Positions 12,483 to 26,298 of a stretch of DNA of 64,000 nucleotides are shown piece by piece. Every line of letters begins with the position of its first letter. The first letter of the stretch is position 1. The notes under the pieces were generated by a model. That model did no database searches and was not told the DNA's origin. It worked only from the letters and a program-made list of their open reading frames with translations. The position numbers and the translations under genes are program-made. The DNA is taken from contig JACVVK020000001.1 in NCBI GenBank assembly GCA_018292915.2, forward strand, positions 2,010,001-2,074,000, written 5' to 3'. This DNA comes from Batillaria attramentaria (Eukaryota > Mollusca > Gastropoda > Batillariidae).

Positions 12483-13130
12483 CAGCTGAGCAGCTTCAGG
12501 ATACAATGACCAACATCATGAACGGGACAACTGTTAGGTGCTTAAGTTTAGTTTCATTAAAACAAATCAGATGCCAAAGGTGATGGGTTGTGCATCCAGA
12601 CCAGACACATGATTGACTGGAAATAATATCTTAAGGGGAAGAAGTGTGCTTTTGATGAAACTCTTTTGAGTCATTTAGTTTATTCATTGTCAGCATGTCC
12701 TTTTACCTATGCTATTTCTCCATAGAAATTGCCTTTTATCAACATCAATGACTCTAGATGCAGCTTTGTGGGTTATAGGGAGAGGAGTGGATTGTGCAGA
12801 TTTTGTAAAGTAACGGGGCTGTTTACATGTGCCAGCAGGCAGGAATCAGCCCAGATGTAAGCTGCAGTGTTTTCTAGCTTCCTTTTCTCATCCATTCATT
12901 AGTTGGATACTCACATCAACCATCTCTGAGAAAGATATGTATACATATGTAAAGATTGTGAGTACATTTTACACTGATGATGTTTCAATAAATTACAATA
13001 CATACATCCACTGGTGATCATGTCTGAGGTCCTTGGCTTTGAAAATGTTTTTGTCATTGCTGTGTTTTTATTTTTGATACATATCAGCTCCTGCAGTCAG
13101 TTTTCATGCATAAAATAAATTGTTTTCACT
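12483..13130 (+). other. HTRA2 3' UTR and polyA region
   Basis: Sequence after the TAG stop. AATAAA hexamers occur at 12987-12992 and 13114-13119, each a plausible end-formation signal. No open frame of interest. Confidence 0.55.
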
Positions 13131-13636
13131 CAAGTGGTCTGTTTCTGTTTATCATCCAATCTAACCACACACTCAACATAAACATGCACTAATTCTATAT
13201 GTTGTGTATATTCCAAATTGCATGTTGATGGTTTGTAGTAATGTAAGATCAAGTGCATCATTTTAGTCACTTGAAAACCTTGTGCATTCTTTACTGACAG
13301 CTTGGGTAAATTACTCATGAATATGAAAATGCATAGGCGTTGACCAAGTCTGGGCATTTCATGCACACCGGCGAGTCATTCTTCAGTGATGGACAGCTAG
13401 ATGACATACATATTTTCTCAGTTCTCTTCAGACTCGGGATCACCTGGGTAGAGTGATTTTTTAAAATTTGTTTTTCAGTTTCTGTTCTAATTAAACTGTA
13501 AAAAGGGGAGGGGTCACAAGCTGTGGATCTCAATTAAAATTACCTCTCCTGGCTGTACTAAAGGAAAAAAGAGCAAAAGTAAATCTGTGTCTGCTGCGAA
13601 GAGGGGTCACTGGACAGTAATCTAAATAATACAAAT

Positions 13637-13791
13637 AAAAGGGACAGAAACCACTTAACTTTCACAAAGGACGGCACAGGTCAACGTTTTTGGCTTTCGC
13701 CTTCCTCAGGACACAAACATTTGTTCGGCGAAAGCCGAAACATTGACCTGTGCCGTCCTTTGTGAAAGTTAAGTGGTTTCTGTCCCTTTTA
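13637..13791. repeat. Foldback inverted repeat (MITE-like)
   Basis: Two arms of about 65 bp (13637-13701 and 13727-13791) are near-perfect reverse complements around a 25-bp loop. The left arm starts aaaagggacagaaaccac and the right arm ends gtggtttctgtccctttt. A single-strand copy would form a very long hairpin. No clear target duplication was seen, so element identity is open. Confidence 0.85.
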
Positions 13792-13799
13792 TGTCGCTT

Positions 13800-15160
13800 T
13801 TATTTGCTTAACTTGTAACCACTTCGCAGTCATTACCGTTTCCTTTTCTACATAATACAGTTGTACACGCATGTAATGTTATGGGGATAGTGATGTAAGT
13901 AATGGGGACAGAGGTCAAACAGGTCTATTCACTGGGGCCAGGTTTGCAAAAGGGGTAATTGTAAGGGCCAGGGTGCTGTTTCACAGCATCCCTTGGTGAT
14001 ACCAGCGTGTGCTTTGTTTGACACATGCCACTTAGCAAACAAGCATGAGTCTGGCCAGATCACTCCTCTTTCTGCTTCGTGTTGATCGTTTGTAATAGTG
14101 ACGTCCAGAGTCATGTTATACTCGGTCTCTAGATTCCAGCTAGATCCTGAAGTCCAGACCGCCTTTTCCTTCTTTTGTTCGAACCAGACTCGGCAATTTC
14201 CGTACGCAAACTTAGCCAATCACCTTCTGCACGTTTCCCGCCGAGCAGTTCCGAACACTCGGCGGAAGGAGTGTGTGAAATTTACTACTTCCACTGCAAG
14301 CGATCTCCCCCAAAATGCGTGTACGTTGTTAACTTTTTTTAACACAACAGTTTGTGTAAGGGATATTGTCTCCGTTTTTAGAGAAGTTAACTGATGTGCT
14401 CTGAGGACGCGATCACAAGGGTTGGAATAGGGTTTCGGTCGATTTTGAGATCAAAATCGTTTCAAGATGGCCTCTCCCTGTGTCTGTTTGGACCATCTAC
14501 AAATGCTGAACTAATTTCTGTTTGTATTTTAAGGTGAATGCTATCGCTACATGCAGTTTATACCGACAGAAAGAGCGCCTTATATTTAAAGACAAAACAG
14601 TAAAAATGTAATGTACCTGGGGTTGAAAGAGACATGGTAAGACGACGCTCGTCAGTTCAAAACATTTAGGATGTAGGGAAATAAAAAGACGCTTGAGACA
14701 TGCAACAGATTTACCGGCGCGATCGGACACGTGTAGCCTGTGAAAAGTTTTACGTGAATGAATTTAACTTTTTAATTGTCTTGTTCTGATAAATCCGTGG
14801 ATGCTTGAAATGGCATGGAGATCGTTTTATTTAATTTTTGCAGTTACGGTTCATGGTTATAGCCATGTGCTCGGGGAAGTTTGCAAACCCTTGGGAGCAG
14901 CATGACAGACATGCCAATAAGAGCAATTCAAAGTTCTTAAGCGTTTAGCTTAAAGTTATTGTATCTCTCAATAATACTGATAATGGATACAAAAATGCAA
15001 ATATCTGTTCATTATATAGGGCTTCTAGTTCTACTGCTACCTATAAGAAGATGAACTACAGTTTTGGACAAAGACTTTAGAAAATTAAAATTAAAATCAT
15101 ACTCTTTTTCAGTTGCAGATTTGATTTATAGCAGCTTACAAACCCAGCAAAATACACAGT
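13800..15160. other. Intergenic region and probable NSD promoter/5' UTR
   Basis: No conserved protein was recognised. A tttttcag acceptor just before ttgcagatttg (about 15110-15117) suggests that the first coding exon of the NSD gene is spliced to an upstream untranslated exon. The caagatggcc word at 14464-14473 could mark the start region. Confidence 0.45.
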
Positions 15161-18100
15161 ATGGATGGTCAGGAAAACGGTACAGGGCCTCTGCAAGGGG
15201 GAAGTTTTCATAGATTACCACAAATTCCAACAATGAACCGCAATACCAAGATTGCACAAAGCAAGACGAGTGCAAAACTTGACACTGTAAAGACAGAAAG
15301 TGAACAAGAAGCGGCAGTAATACACATAGAAGGCACAGACACTGTAGTCAAGATAGGTAGTGATGGTACCCATGAAACATCTGATCCAACTCCAGCTCCT
15401 CAGAGTGATACAAAGAAGGCAAGGAAAGAAAGGACTGGGAAAAAGACTGTTGAGCGTAAACAAGACGGAGAAAAAGAACCGTCAGATTTAAAGGGGGGCA
15501 GGAGACGTTCAAGGAAGCAGGAGGGCTCATCAAAACGACGTTCCAAGGCAGGAGACGCGAGCAGGGTGGATGATACTGATGATGATGGGCAACAGGAGGC
15601 CACTATGAAACCGTCAAAAGAGGAAGCAGAGACTGATAACCCTGTAACAACTGACTTAGACACTTCTGAGCAGAAAAATGATGAGATGGAACAAGACGGC
15701 AGCGGAAAATCAGATTCTGCAAAGCAAGAGCTTGAAGCACCAGAAGAGCATTCACTTCCTTGTGACACAGAGGAAAAACTAACAAAACCAAGTCAAGATC
15801 CAACAGAAATAAAGCAGCAGACAGCAGGTAAAAAAGCAGGTAAAGTGGAACAGACTAAAGAATCTCCTATGCCAGGGGAGACCATTAGTGACTGTAAAGT
15901 CTATGTTTCTGCAGCAGGCACCATTTTGCCAAGAACTGTGCTTTTACGTGAAAGCGAAAAACCTTCAGACAGTCAACTTGCTCGCATAATGGAGGGGAAA
16001 ACTCACGAGTTTGATGCTAGCCACCCAATAAAATGGCATATCGGTGACTTGCTCTGGGGCCATGTCAGCGGCCATCCATGGTGGCCAGGCATGGTGTCTA
16101 GTGATCCGTTCTCAGGACTCTATACTACCATCAAACGGGGCCCAGGCTTGAGGAGCATTAGCAGGCTTTATCACGTGCAATATTTTGGAGATGAAGCGGA
16201 GAGAGGCTGGGTACATGAGAAGTCGTCTCTGGCGTTTGAGGGCAAGCAAAAGCTGCTTGATTATGGACAGAAGCAGAAACAGATGGCGAAAAACAGAGCA
16301 GCGAAAACTAAGGTTCAGCAGTCGTTCAGTCCAAACCCGCGTCGGAAGGTTGCCTGGGATATTGCTGTGGCCGAAGCTGAAGACGCGGCAACCCTTGACA
16401 AAGCTGAACGTATTGACAAGTACACTTTTGTGTATGAATTTCTCCCTATTAGAAAGCCTGGACGCAAAAGCAAGAGTGAGGAAGCTGCCCAGTCCACAGT
16501 TCCTAATGGGATAGAGAAACGAGGCAGAAAACGCAAAGAGCCAGAGACAGATTCGGTCTCTGAGTTAGACGAGGAACAGGAAGAGGCAGTCCCTGCTCCC
16601 AAGAGGCGAAAGAAAGATGGCGGCACTGGTGGTCAAGCAAGAGGCGGCGGTCGGGATGAAGGATCTTTTGAGACTTTCTGCATCAAGCACCGGGAGTCTG
16701 TGCTTAATGACCATCCTGACTACAGCAGCAGCATGGTGATTGAGGCACTGCGCCAACAGTGGACCATGATGACAACTCAGCAGCGCATGCGATACAAGTC
16801 CAAGTTTGCCTCTAATGCAACTGCTGGGGATTCTTCAGAGGCTAGCAACTCACCACCAGGTTTGTGATCATTTGCGTCAACGTGCTATTTTCAGAAACTG
16901 TGATTTACATCATCTGCAGCTCACTTCACTGTCTTTAAAAAAAAAAAAAAAAAAAAAAGTTTGTAGAGTGACACCGCATGAGTTATGTTACTGTTGTGGT
17001 CACTCTGCGTGAGTTTGTTAAATGAATCTTTGTGTGGTTGGTAGCAAATCATACGCTGCTGATTGATTACTCTTGTTCCAATTGATATGGTTGGTTTCTT
17101 GTTGTTTCAGGATCAAATAAGCGATCGCCAAGAGTCAGCAGACCTTCATTAAAGAAGATTGAAGCTGATGAGGACAACAAGGTGTACACAGAGATTGCAC
17201 TGAAGCGCCCCAAGAGGAATGAAAAGGACGAAACTGATGAGTCAGAAATACCTGCAGATGTAAGTTTGAAATACATTGTATTGTATTGATGTGACTCTGG
17301 TGCAGTGGCTTGAAAATGTGAGTAGGCTTTAGAATGAAACTTGAAAGTGAGCTTTTGTGATGACTGCTTTTCATCTGTCACTGTCAGTGTTTCCAGTGAG
17401 TGTGTTTGTTGTAAACTTTAGCATTGACATTTTCTCAAGAACTACAAACTTGAGGCGCATTGATAAAAGAATTGTTTTTGTTTTAGTGTCTCAGTCAGTT
17501 TCATGCTGTCTAAATCCTGTTGTGTTCTAAACTGAAGTAAATCTGTGTAAATAATGTACAGCAGTCTGAACAGGTGCCCCAGCGTAATCGGCGTGTAAGG
17601 CGCAGGCTTCCCACACAGCCACAGGACGAGGATGACGTCATTTCTGAAACTGAGAGCAGCAACGGCTTGAACGTAAAGCCTAGGATGGGTCAGGATTCAG
17701 ACTCCGGCTCTGAAACTCCTGTAAGTCATTCATGCATGGAATGGATCAAGGATATCAGTGTGTTATCATGGGTTGAAAGATGTCAGTAGTTGATATTACT
17801 TTTTTTTAATCAGTTATATCACTCACTTAAGTTTACATCCATGCGGAAAGTGTTTTCATTGTCGTAAGACAGACTAGCATTAGTAAGGCATACATGTATG
17901 CAAGTTTGTCTAAGTACCTTGGTTGTAAACTATCATAGCTTTCAGTTTCAGATAGTTGGTTGTACAGGATAGCACACAAAGGCATCTGCTTTGCGGAGAA
18001 ATGTAGATTTGGTTTAACAGCCATTGCTGTTCACTTTCAGGATGGCTCAACACCTAGAGCCCGGCCTCCAAAACAAGATGATGACTATGTGCTGGAGATA

Positions 18101-21100
18101 TTCAAGTTGAACAGCTCATTCCCTCCCAAGAAGGAAAATATTTGCTCAGTGTGTGAGCAACCTGGGGAACTAATTGAGTGCCAGGGGCTATGTCAGGGTT
18201 ATTTCCACCAAGCCTGTTTGAAACTGGAGTCGGCTCCTGCAGAAGACTGGAAGTGTCCAGAATGCACTACAGGTAGAAGTGTTAAGAAGAGTTCTTAAAT
18301 GATGCCCTGTGGCATCGGCATGTTTGACATGTTATTTGCAAGTCGGAAGTGAGGAAAAGGGGTATGCTTAAATACATAAAAGCAAAAAACATGGGCTCAA
18401 AGTGCTTCATGGTCTTACAAATTTTCACAGGATATCAGTTTGCCCAGCGTACTTAAACTGTAGCTGATGGTAAATAGGATTTGTTGCCAGTGGTCTTGTG
18501 CAGGCTGCACTCCACCATAAAAAGCATCCTCTTTGTTTTGATGTTCCTGCATCTTGAATCGTTCCCTTGGTAAATTTTGCTACAGGAGTGCACACCTGCT
18601 TTTCCTGCAAGAAAGCTGACCAAGAGACTGTGAAGTGCTCAGTTCCTATGTGCGGAAAGTATTACCATGAGGAATGTGTGAAGAAGCTACCCCAGGCACG
18701 CATGGAAGGGAAAGGCTTCACCTGTCCGCTTCACGTGTGTGCTACTTGTGTAGCAGAGAGCTCCCGCAATCCAAAGGCTGTGAAAGGTACAGAGTGATAC
18801 AGTTTGGCACTTTGAGATTGTCATCTTTGAGTTTGAATCTGATTACTTGTCTCTGTTGCTGATATATCGCAAATTTAGCTAACATTAATGTCCTTGCTAA
18901 ACTATGTAAACTTGTGCATTGATGCTCATCATATACAAGGTTAGCAAAGATACTGACAAAATAACAGTGGTAGGTCATGTGTGTGTTGTGTAGATCTGCT
19001 TTTTGCCATTTTGCATGTCTGGAAGCTGGCATACAGTGGCATCATCAAGATAAGACTTAGATGAAATGATTTTTCCGGTGTCATTTGAAGGAATCCTCTT
19101 TATTATTCATTTATTGTCAGTGCTAGGCGGCTATTAGTGTCGAAGAGCTTTGGGAAGTTGTGGATGAAAGTTAATAACTCTCTGGATGACCAGTTGTTTA
19201 AAAGTCAGTCTGATTTCAGGCCGGCTATACCGCTGTGTTCGCTGTCCCGTTGCATACCATGTTGGGGATTTCTGCATTGCGGCTGGCAGTGAGCATCTGG
19301 CAGGATATCATATCGTGTGCAGCGGCCATTTCAAGCCCCTCAAAACTCTGGCCAACCATAAACGCATCAACGTCTCCTGGTGCTTCAGTTGCAGTAAAGG
19401 TATATTTCGTGACTCATGTGTATGATTAGGAAGCATAATATAATCAGGTGGATTAGATTTTATGTTTCTGTTTTCTCGTTTTTGGTTTTTGTTGTTTTTT
19501 TGTTGTTGTTGTTAGTCCGTATAGCATGTGCGATTTTTTTTTTATCTTGTTCTCCTTCCCCCCCCCCCCACCCTCAAGCTTAGTTACAAAATTGTCTGGT
19601 CCTTATTAGGTCTTTTGGTGTATTCATGTAGTAGATAAATCTCTTGTTAGAATCACTTGCATTTTGTTGACAGGTGGGAACCTTGTATGCTGTGAGACTT
19701 GCCCAGCAGCCTTCCATGCTGAATGTGCCAACCTTGTGAGCATGCCAGAAGATGCTTGGTACTGTAGCGACTGTGCCAGTGGCAAGCGCCCGCTCTATGG
19801 CGATATCATCTGGATCAAAATAGGCAACTACAGGTTGGTGAATGCATAAATGTTGGTGTGTGTGTCAACAGCCTTGTGTGGTGTTTATCATGAAAGTTAG
19901 TAGTGAGTTTCCTGTGGGCATACCAGATAAAGTTTAGTATGGTTTCCCTTTTCTGTAACATTGCATTCATAGTCATACTGTTGCTATGGTAGTGTTTGTA
20001 AGGGCCCGGACTAAGCCATGACACAGACGCTAATGACAACCATTTGTTCCTATCAGCCTCAGTTGTACAGTTTTTAAATGATGTTGAATGGTCTTCTGTA
20101 CGATATAGATGGTGGCCAGGTGAGATCTGTCATCCCCGCAATGTGCCCCACAACATTCAGGAGAAGCCTCATTCAGTTGGAGAGTTTCCTGCCAGGTTTT
20201 TTGGCTCCCATGACTTCTACTGGACTCACCAGGGGAGGTACTGGTCTTGCATTTTATTGCCATGTTAGTAGATCTGACTGTTCACATCTTTGAATGTGTC
20301 TGTGCTGCTTATCTGGCAGTGTGGCATGAAATATTTCTGTACATTGCAGATAACAAAGTTGTATTATAGGTGTAACAATTTGTTTGTATCTTACCTGCCA
20401 CTTCTAGGTAAATTATGTACCACATTTTTATGTTTCATTTCTAATCCTTTCACTCCAGTTGCGTTTTAGGTGGAGATATTGGGTTCCTTTACTTTTGGTC
20501 CTAAAAATAGGGAACCCTTGAATATATGTGACTTACAGCAAGTACTCCACTCTTGAGTTACTGGAGCAAACAAGCACGCGCTATTTGATACACTGTTGCG
20601 GGCGATCTAGTGTTTGCGTTTTGTGCTACGTGCCTGGCGATGCTGCAGACAGACTTGCTTTTCGTCACAAATTTGCCATATCTCAGTGAAACGGACCAGT
20701 CAGTACACTTATCATAGAGATGTTGAGTGGGATTAGGATACATTTTACTGAAAAAATACCTGTCTTACTAGTCTGCATTAAAAAAAAAAAAAAAGTGAAA
20801 GTTACCATTTTGATTGCTTTTCTAAAGGATATACTTTACTGAAGTTAATCATGATTATTATTTGCTTGCAGGGTGTTCTCATTTCAAGAGGGAGATCGAG
20901 GCAGCAAGGATGTGTCTGCAAGCAGAGGCTTGTACAAAATATACTGTAATGGTAAACCATAATTTTTGCCTCATACTTAGTAATATTTTTCCTCTTTGAT
21001 CATTATTCAGTCAAAGCCCTGGTATACCATAACAATGTTAAACTAAAGTGTACTTATTGCAGCCACAAAAAGATATTTTTTAAAGTTATGTAGCTTTATG

Positions 21101-24100
21101 AAGAACATGATAAAAGTTGTGTAGTGTCCATCTTATACCAGTTTTGCTGAATTGTGCTAAACCGTTTGTGACCTGCACTAATGTGCATATTGATTTGTTT
21201 GTTGTTGCACACACCCCTCCCCCACCCCACCCCACCCCACCCCAAATAGCAAAGTCTTGATTGCTTGTGAATTGTTTGTCGCAGGTGTGAAAGAGGCTAC
21301 GGAGGCATTCAAACTTTGGAAGGCTAGAAAGGAGAACAAAGAGCAACTCGAACAAGAAAAAAATGATAGAAAGCCTGCCCCTTACAAATTTATCAAGGTA
21401 GGCAGACTTCTTTAGAATAGCTGACAAGGTTTTTATCTGCCTTACCATTTTAATACTTTTTTTGCCTTGCTGCTTCTTGGTTAAAAACAAAAGTACTGTC
21501 CTTGGCTTGAATTTGCTGCAATTTTAAAAGCTGTCTTTTTCACTTTATAAGTTTCTTTGAAGTAATGCCCTCTTCTGCCTTGTTGGTTGTCAGTGTGCAA
21601 TATTTATGATGTCTGCTTCAGGCCAATGTTCCAGTGGGAAATGTGCAAGTGAACAAGGCAGACCTCTCTGAAATCCCTCGCTGTGAGTGCCGACCAGACC
21701 AAGAGAATCCATGTAGCTCTGACACAGAGTGTCTCAATCGCATGCTGATGTATGAGTGCCACCCCCAGGTGTGCCCAGCCAAAGAAGCTTGCCAGAACCA
21801 GCGCTTCCAGAAACGCCAGTATCCAGAAGTTGTTCCATACCGCACTGAGTCACGTGGCTGGGGTCTCAAAACGCTGGAAGACATTAAGAAGGTAGGAATT
21901 TTGTGCCTTATAATACCTGCTTTTGCTTGTGATAAAGGTATGGCTACCCTGAAGATAGCCAGTTGCATTAGTGTTTGTCACGCCCCTTAGGGGGGCTGTG
22001 CACAAAACCCCTCCCGCACACACCTGCACTACCTACTCTAACACCCAAAGAAACTCGGGAAACATTCACAACACTTATTCACACTCTCACTACAAGACAC
22101 GGGACATCACACACTCACAACGATGAATACGAATATATTAAAAACGAAACGATTAAATGGAAGGATGAATTAAGGATGAATGAACAGGTGAATAATGGAT
22201 GAATAAATCAACCGTACGAACCAAAAGATCAACACATTATACAATGCAAAGCAGCAGGCTGTTGTGGCGGTGTAAATCACCGCTTCATAATAAAGTACCA
22301 ACGTGACTGGACGGTGTCGACGGAGGCGCAGACGGTGATGGCGTAGACAACTTGGACGCGGTGACAATGATGATCCTGGTTTAAGGATTAGTCGATTATC
22401 ACCCAAGTGCCACACATGCCTCCGAAGAGATCAGTGGCTCAAACCAGAGCCTTGCACAATCCGGCCACACAACAGCCAGCGACGCACACAAGGGCAACAC
22501 TGTCGTTGCTTCCGTCCTCAGTGACGATGGCGGACGGCTTGTGCTACGATAAATGGAGATTGACAAAGATGGGGGGGTTGACACGGTGGTCACCAGGGGC
22601 ACCCCTTTACATCTCGCCAAGTGGCTCCCTCAACGACGTTGACGTGTCGGGATAACGATGATGAAGCAGTGTAGCGGCACCGATGATGGGGTAGTGCCGA
22701 CGCTGAAGAATTAGATGAAGTAGGTGCCAGTAGAGATATTAGTGAGCGGCTAGCATACAGCCGCAGCAGCGCGCCGCGCAGGGTTACATCCCGTGACGCT
22801 GACACCGCCGAAATGTAGTCGCCGTAGTACTGGCTCCTGTCCACCGCTTGAAGCAAGGGTGCTCACCCCAAAACAGCGGCCGGTAAATGGGGTCGAAGAA
22901 CAATTATGAAAAGGTCGAAGAAGATGCAGTCAGGTCCTGAAAACTTATAACTCATTGTCAATATTCTACCAGAACTTCCCAGGTAAAAATCCTCAGTTGT
23001 CGACTGGCCCACTGACTTGCGATAGCACGAACTAGAAATGTCGTACCATAAGGAATTTAAAAGACATTAATAACAGTGTCTCAAAGGTGGTGATGAACGA
23101 TGATGGAGATGATGAATTTACAATTTTGATTTACAACTACCCTCTGCCCTACCCCACCTTCCTCTTTTCCCCCCATAAACAAAATACACCAACTTAAGCA
23201 CACACAGTAACGAAGGACAGCCCACTCATACAATGAGGTAAGGATGCTGGCAAGGAATAATGAAGACAGAATTTGAACCCTTACCCGACAACCCGTGACA
23301 ATGCCGGCCCACAACACACAAAGCAGGAAGCTACATTCAAAACGCACTCCAGTTTGAGCAGGTAAACCAACTTGCAACCATACTTCAGGATTCACCTCAA
23401 ACTAACACCAAAACTCCTCTGGTGAGAGCGCAGGTATAACTCCACCGACCGCCTCGCATGAAGTGTTCAAGTCACCCCCAAAACCCTAACAACTCAGAAA
23501 GAAAAAACTGAACCATGCGATCACACTTAGCCCATGAATTCCCCAGGACTACTCCAGCCAGATTCAAATAACCACGGTCACGGAATACACGAGTAGTAGT
23601 CACGACTATCCCAGTCGTACCCGTAGGCCACTTAGCCCGACAGTGTAAACTAGGGTATGAACGAACTCACCCCTACGATATACGAACACACACACACACA
23701 CGCACGCACGCACGCATGCACGCACACCCACACACACACACAGATACTGTCCATCATTCTGCTTGTGACAGTGTTGAAACTTCTAGAAGAGAAACTTGTT
23801 AGCATTTCAAGTGAATTCAGTAAAGAAAGTGTGTTGTAACACCAGAAAGTGGTACACGTATGTGGTTCTGGTTTTTGTGCACAGTTGGTTTGCAGGACTG
23901 TGCAGGTCAGATTTTATAGCTGTAGTGTTTTCTCTGCTGTCTTCAGGGTCAGTTCGTGAATGAGTATGTTGGTGATCTGATTGATGAAGAGGAGTGCAAG
24001 CGCCGCATCAAACAGGCGCATACGGACAATGTCACCAACTTCTACATGCTGACAGTGGACAAGAACCGCATCATCGATGCAGGGCCCAAAGGCAACTACT

Positions 24101-26298
24101 CACGATTCATGAATCATAGCTGCGAACCCAATGTCGAGACCCAGAAGTGGACAGTCAATGGGGACATCCGAGTTGGGCTGTTTGCTATCAGGGATGTCCC
24201 TGCTGGTAAGATTCTGGCTTGCTTTGTACTTCCAGACAGGACGCAGATCTAACACGCAACAAATTTTGATTCATGTGACTGGTGGTTCTGGTTTTATTTC
24301 AACCAGGACTGATGTGGTGAAGACATGGAGTTGGAGAATTCTGTTAAAAAAATCTTTAAAAGGGTTTCCAAGGTGTGACATGCATAAGTTCTGCTATGGG
24401 CGTTACCTGATGTCAGAACAATTTAGGAGACCACCTATTACCCACACAATTTCAGTCAAAATATGCAAGTGCAGAGTACTGAAAATGTGAAGTGTGGGGT
24501 GTGGTCAGAGCATTTGATGTTTTTTTGGGGGGGGTAGCTTCAGAACCCGGAAGCAAAGGCTTCAAGTTATAAATCTTTATATGCTGTTGCAGGTTCGGAG
24601 CTGACTTTCAACTACAACCTGGAGTGTCTCGGGAATGAAAAGACAAAATGTGCCTGTGGTTCAAGCAATTGCAGTGGATTTCTTGGTGTACGGCCCAAGG
24701 TAGATCTTGTGTTTGTTTTTTTTGTTTTTTCTGATAAACCACATGTTAGTACCTAAAGCTGGTATCAAAATCTTACCATGTCTATTTTGGACTGTACAGA
24801 CTGAATATCTGAAGTGCTTGAAGATGAATGCAGTCAATAGTTAAAGCTGATTTTGGGGCAGTTCTTGTCTTGATACCAAGGTAAAGTTTATCAGGTACAG
24901 CTTTTCTTTGTGCTAGTAAGAATTGACCAACTCAGGAGTGATCCCCTTCCACAGTGGAGACTGCTTGAGAAGACAATGTAATTTAGTTGAACACAGGATT
25001 TGTTTTTGTATCACTCCATTTCTCATTTGTTCACTTTTCCCAGACACTGGCAGCAGCAAATGTAGAGAAGAAAAAGAAAGAAAAGGATGGAAGGAAGAAG
25101 AAAAGAAAGAAGAAGCTTGAGGTGAAGAAAGAGCATGACGACGAGTGCTTCCGCTGCGGTGAGGGTGGAGAGCTGGTGATGTGTGACAAACCCAACTGCC
25201 CCAAGGTGTATCACCTTCAGTGCCTCAACCTAGCCAAACCACCTCATGGTGAGCAATTAATGCTGATGAATGTTTAGAGCTTGGCCATTTTCTGACAGAC
25301 TGTCCACTGCCATGTCATGAGTACTGCTGGGAAGCTTTAAGTACCAGGTAGTGTCTGTTTCCGAGGACCATAGTTTCAGTCAGGTGTTTATCATGATGAT
25401 ACTATTGCAAGGGCAGCATACTGCTAAATTAATTTCATGTGGTTATGTGTGAGTATTTACGTGTGTGCAACGCATTCACATGTTGGCTAGGGTGTCCTCG
25501 GTGTTCACCTTGTGTTTTTATGTTGCAGGCAAGTGGCTGTGTCCCTGGCATCACTGTGACATGTGTGGCAAGCTGGCCAGCAAGCTGTGTTCCGAGTGTC
25601 CTAACTCGTTTTGCCAGCAGCACGCCGAGGGCGTCATATCCCTCATCAAAGACAACCTTGTCTGCGCAGAGCACACAGATCTCATTCAGGGCCTGGCAGC
25701 ATCAGTGTCTGAGACCACCTCCACGCAGTCCTCTTCCTCTGCTTCCTCTTCCTCAGGTGATAGTGACGACTCAGCAGACACCAAGACTCAGGAACCAGAT
25801 TCAGATGATCCTCTTCCTCCAGCAGCTAAAAAATTCAAAGAAGATCCGGACGAGGCAGCCTCAGGAGATGCTGATAGCAGTGCAGCATTCAGTGACACTG
25901 TTCAGATCAAAGTAGAACCTCCTGCAAACGTGAAAACAGATGACGACACCGCCAGCGAGGGTGAAAAGAGCAGCCTGTCAGTTTCATGGAAGAACTCCCC
26001 AGCCAGCCCGTACTCAGGGGATGGTAACAGTAACAGCGCCTGGCAAGGCAAGGAGCAGCTGAAACCACAGGCAGCAGGAGAGCCCCCTGTAAAGGGACGA
26101 TCCAAGGGTCGGGCAGCAGGATCCAAAAACGTTTGCCGGACAAAGGCCCGTTACAAGGCCCAGCTCCGTGCAGGTAGTTCAGCAGCCAAACCTTCTCCAC
26201 CTCCCCTCCCTGCTGGATCCTCTCCCAGTGCCCATAACATGTCGTGCGACAGTGACAATGACTCCACAGAACTTGTTATAGACATCCCCACAAACTAG
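15161..26298 (+). CDS. NSD2: NSD-family histone H3K36 methyltransferase
   Basis: Nuclear enzyme that methylates H3 lysine 36. Fifteen coding exons in phase: 15161-16859, 17111-17259, 17562-17720, 18041-18272, 18586-18786, 19220-19399, 19674-19833, 20109-20237, 20872-20951, 21285-21397, 21622-21891, 23947-24205, 24593-24699, 25044-25248, 25529-26298, total about 1570 residues. Domain order: Lys/Glu-rich N-terminus; PWWP1 from about 294 ([18 protein letters not shown]); HMG-box-like segment about 500-545; PHD fingers from about 704 to 915; PWWP2 after [18 protein letters not shown] cysteines about 1055-1110; SET with [13 protein letters not shown] and ELTFNYN; post-[15 protein letters not shown]-terminal PHD/C5HCH from about 1290. 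The HMG-like segment matches NSD2 best, but invertebrates often have one NSD gene, so the symbol is approximate. The Ser-rich C-tail contains a sumoylation-type IKVE. The intron before the SET exon carries a solo LTR. Confidence 0.95.
21976..23770. mobile_element. Solo LTR of an LTR retrotransposon
   Basis: It starts TGTCACGCCCC and ends GCTTGTGACA, so the ends form the 6-bp inverted repeat TGTCAC/GTGACA with the TG...CA hallmark. It is flanked by perfect 5-bp direct repeats GTGTT at 21971-21975 and 23771-23775, the target duplication typical of LTR elements. The 1795 bp contain no reverse transcriptase, protease or gag frame and a CA/GCAC microsatellite near the right end. I infer a solo LTR left by recombination, Ty3/gypsy-like from the start. 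It lies in the intron between the AWS and SET exons of the NSD gene, and its base composition differs from the flanking intron. Confidence 0.75.

Noticed and set aside
13929..14219. 96-residue minus-strand open frame
   Set aside because: No recognisable motif, no splice partners and no start context; lies in the NSD upstream region.
21976..23770. Intact LTR retrotransposon or endogenous retrovirus
   Set aside because: Only one TG...CA unit, no paired LTRs and no coding region.
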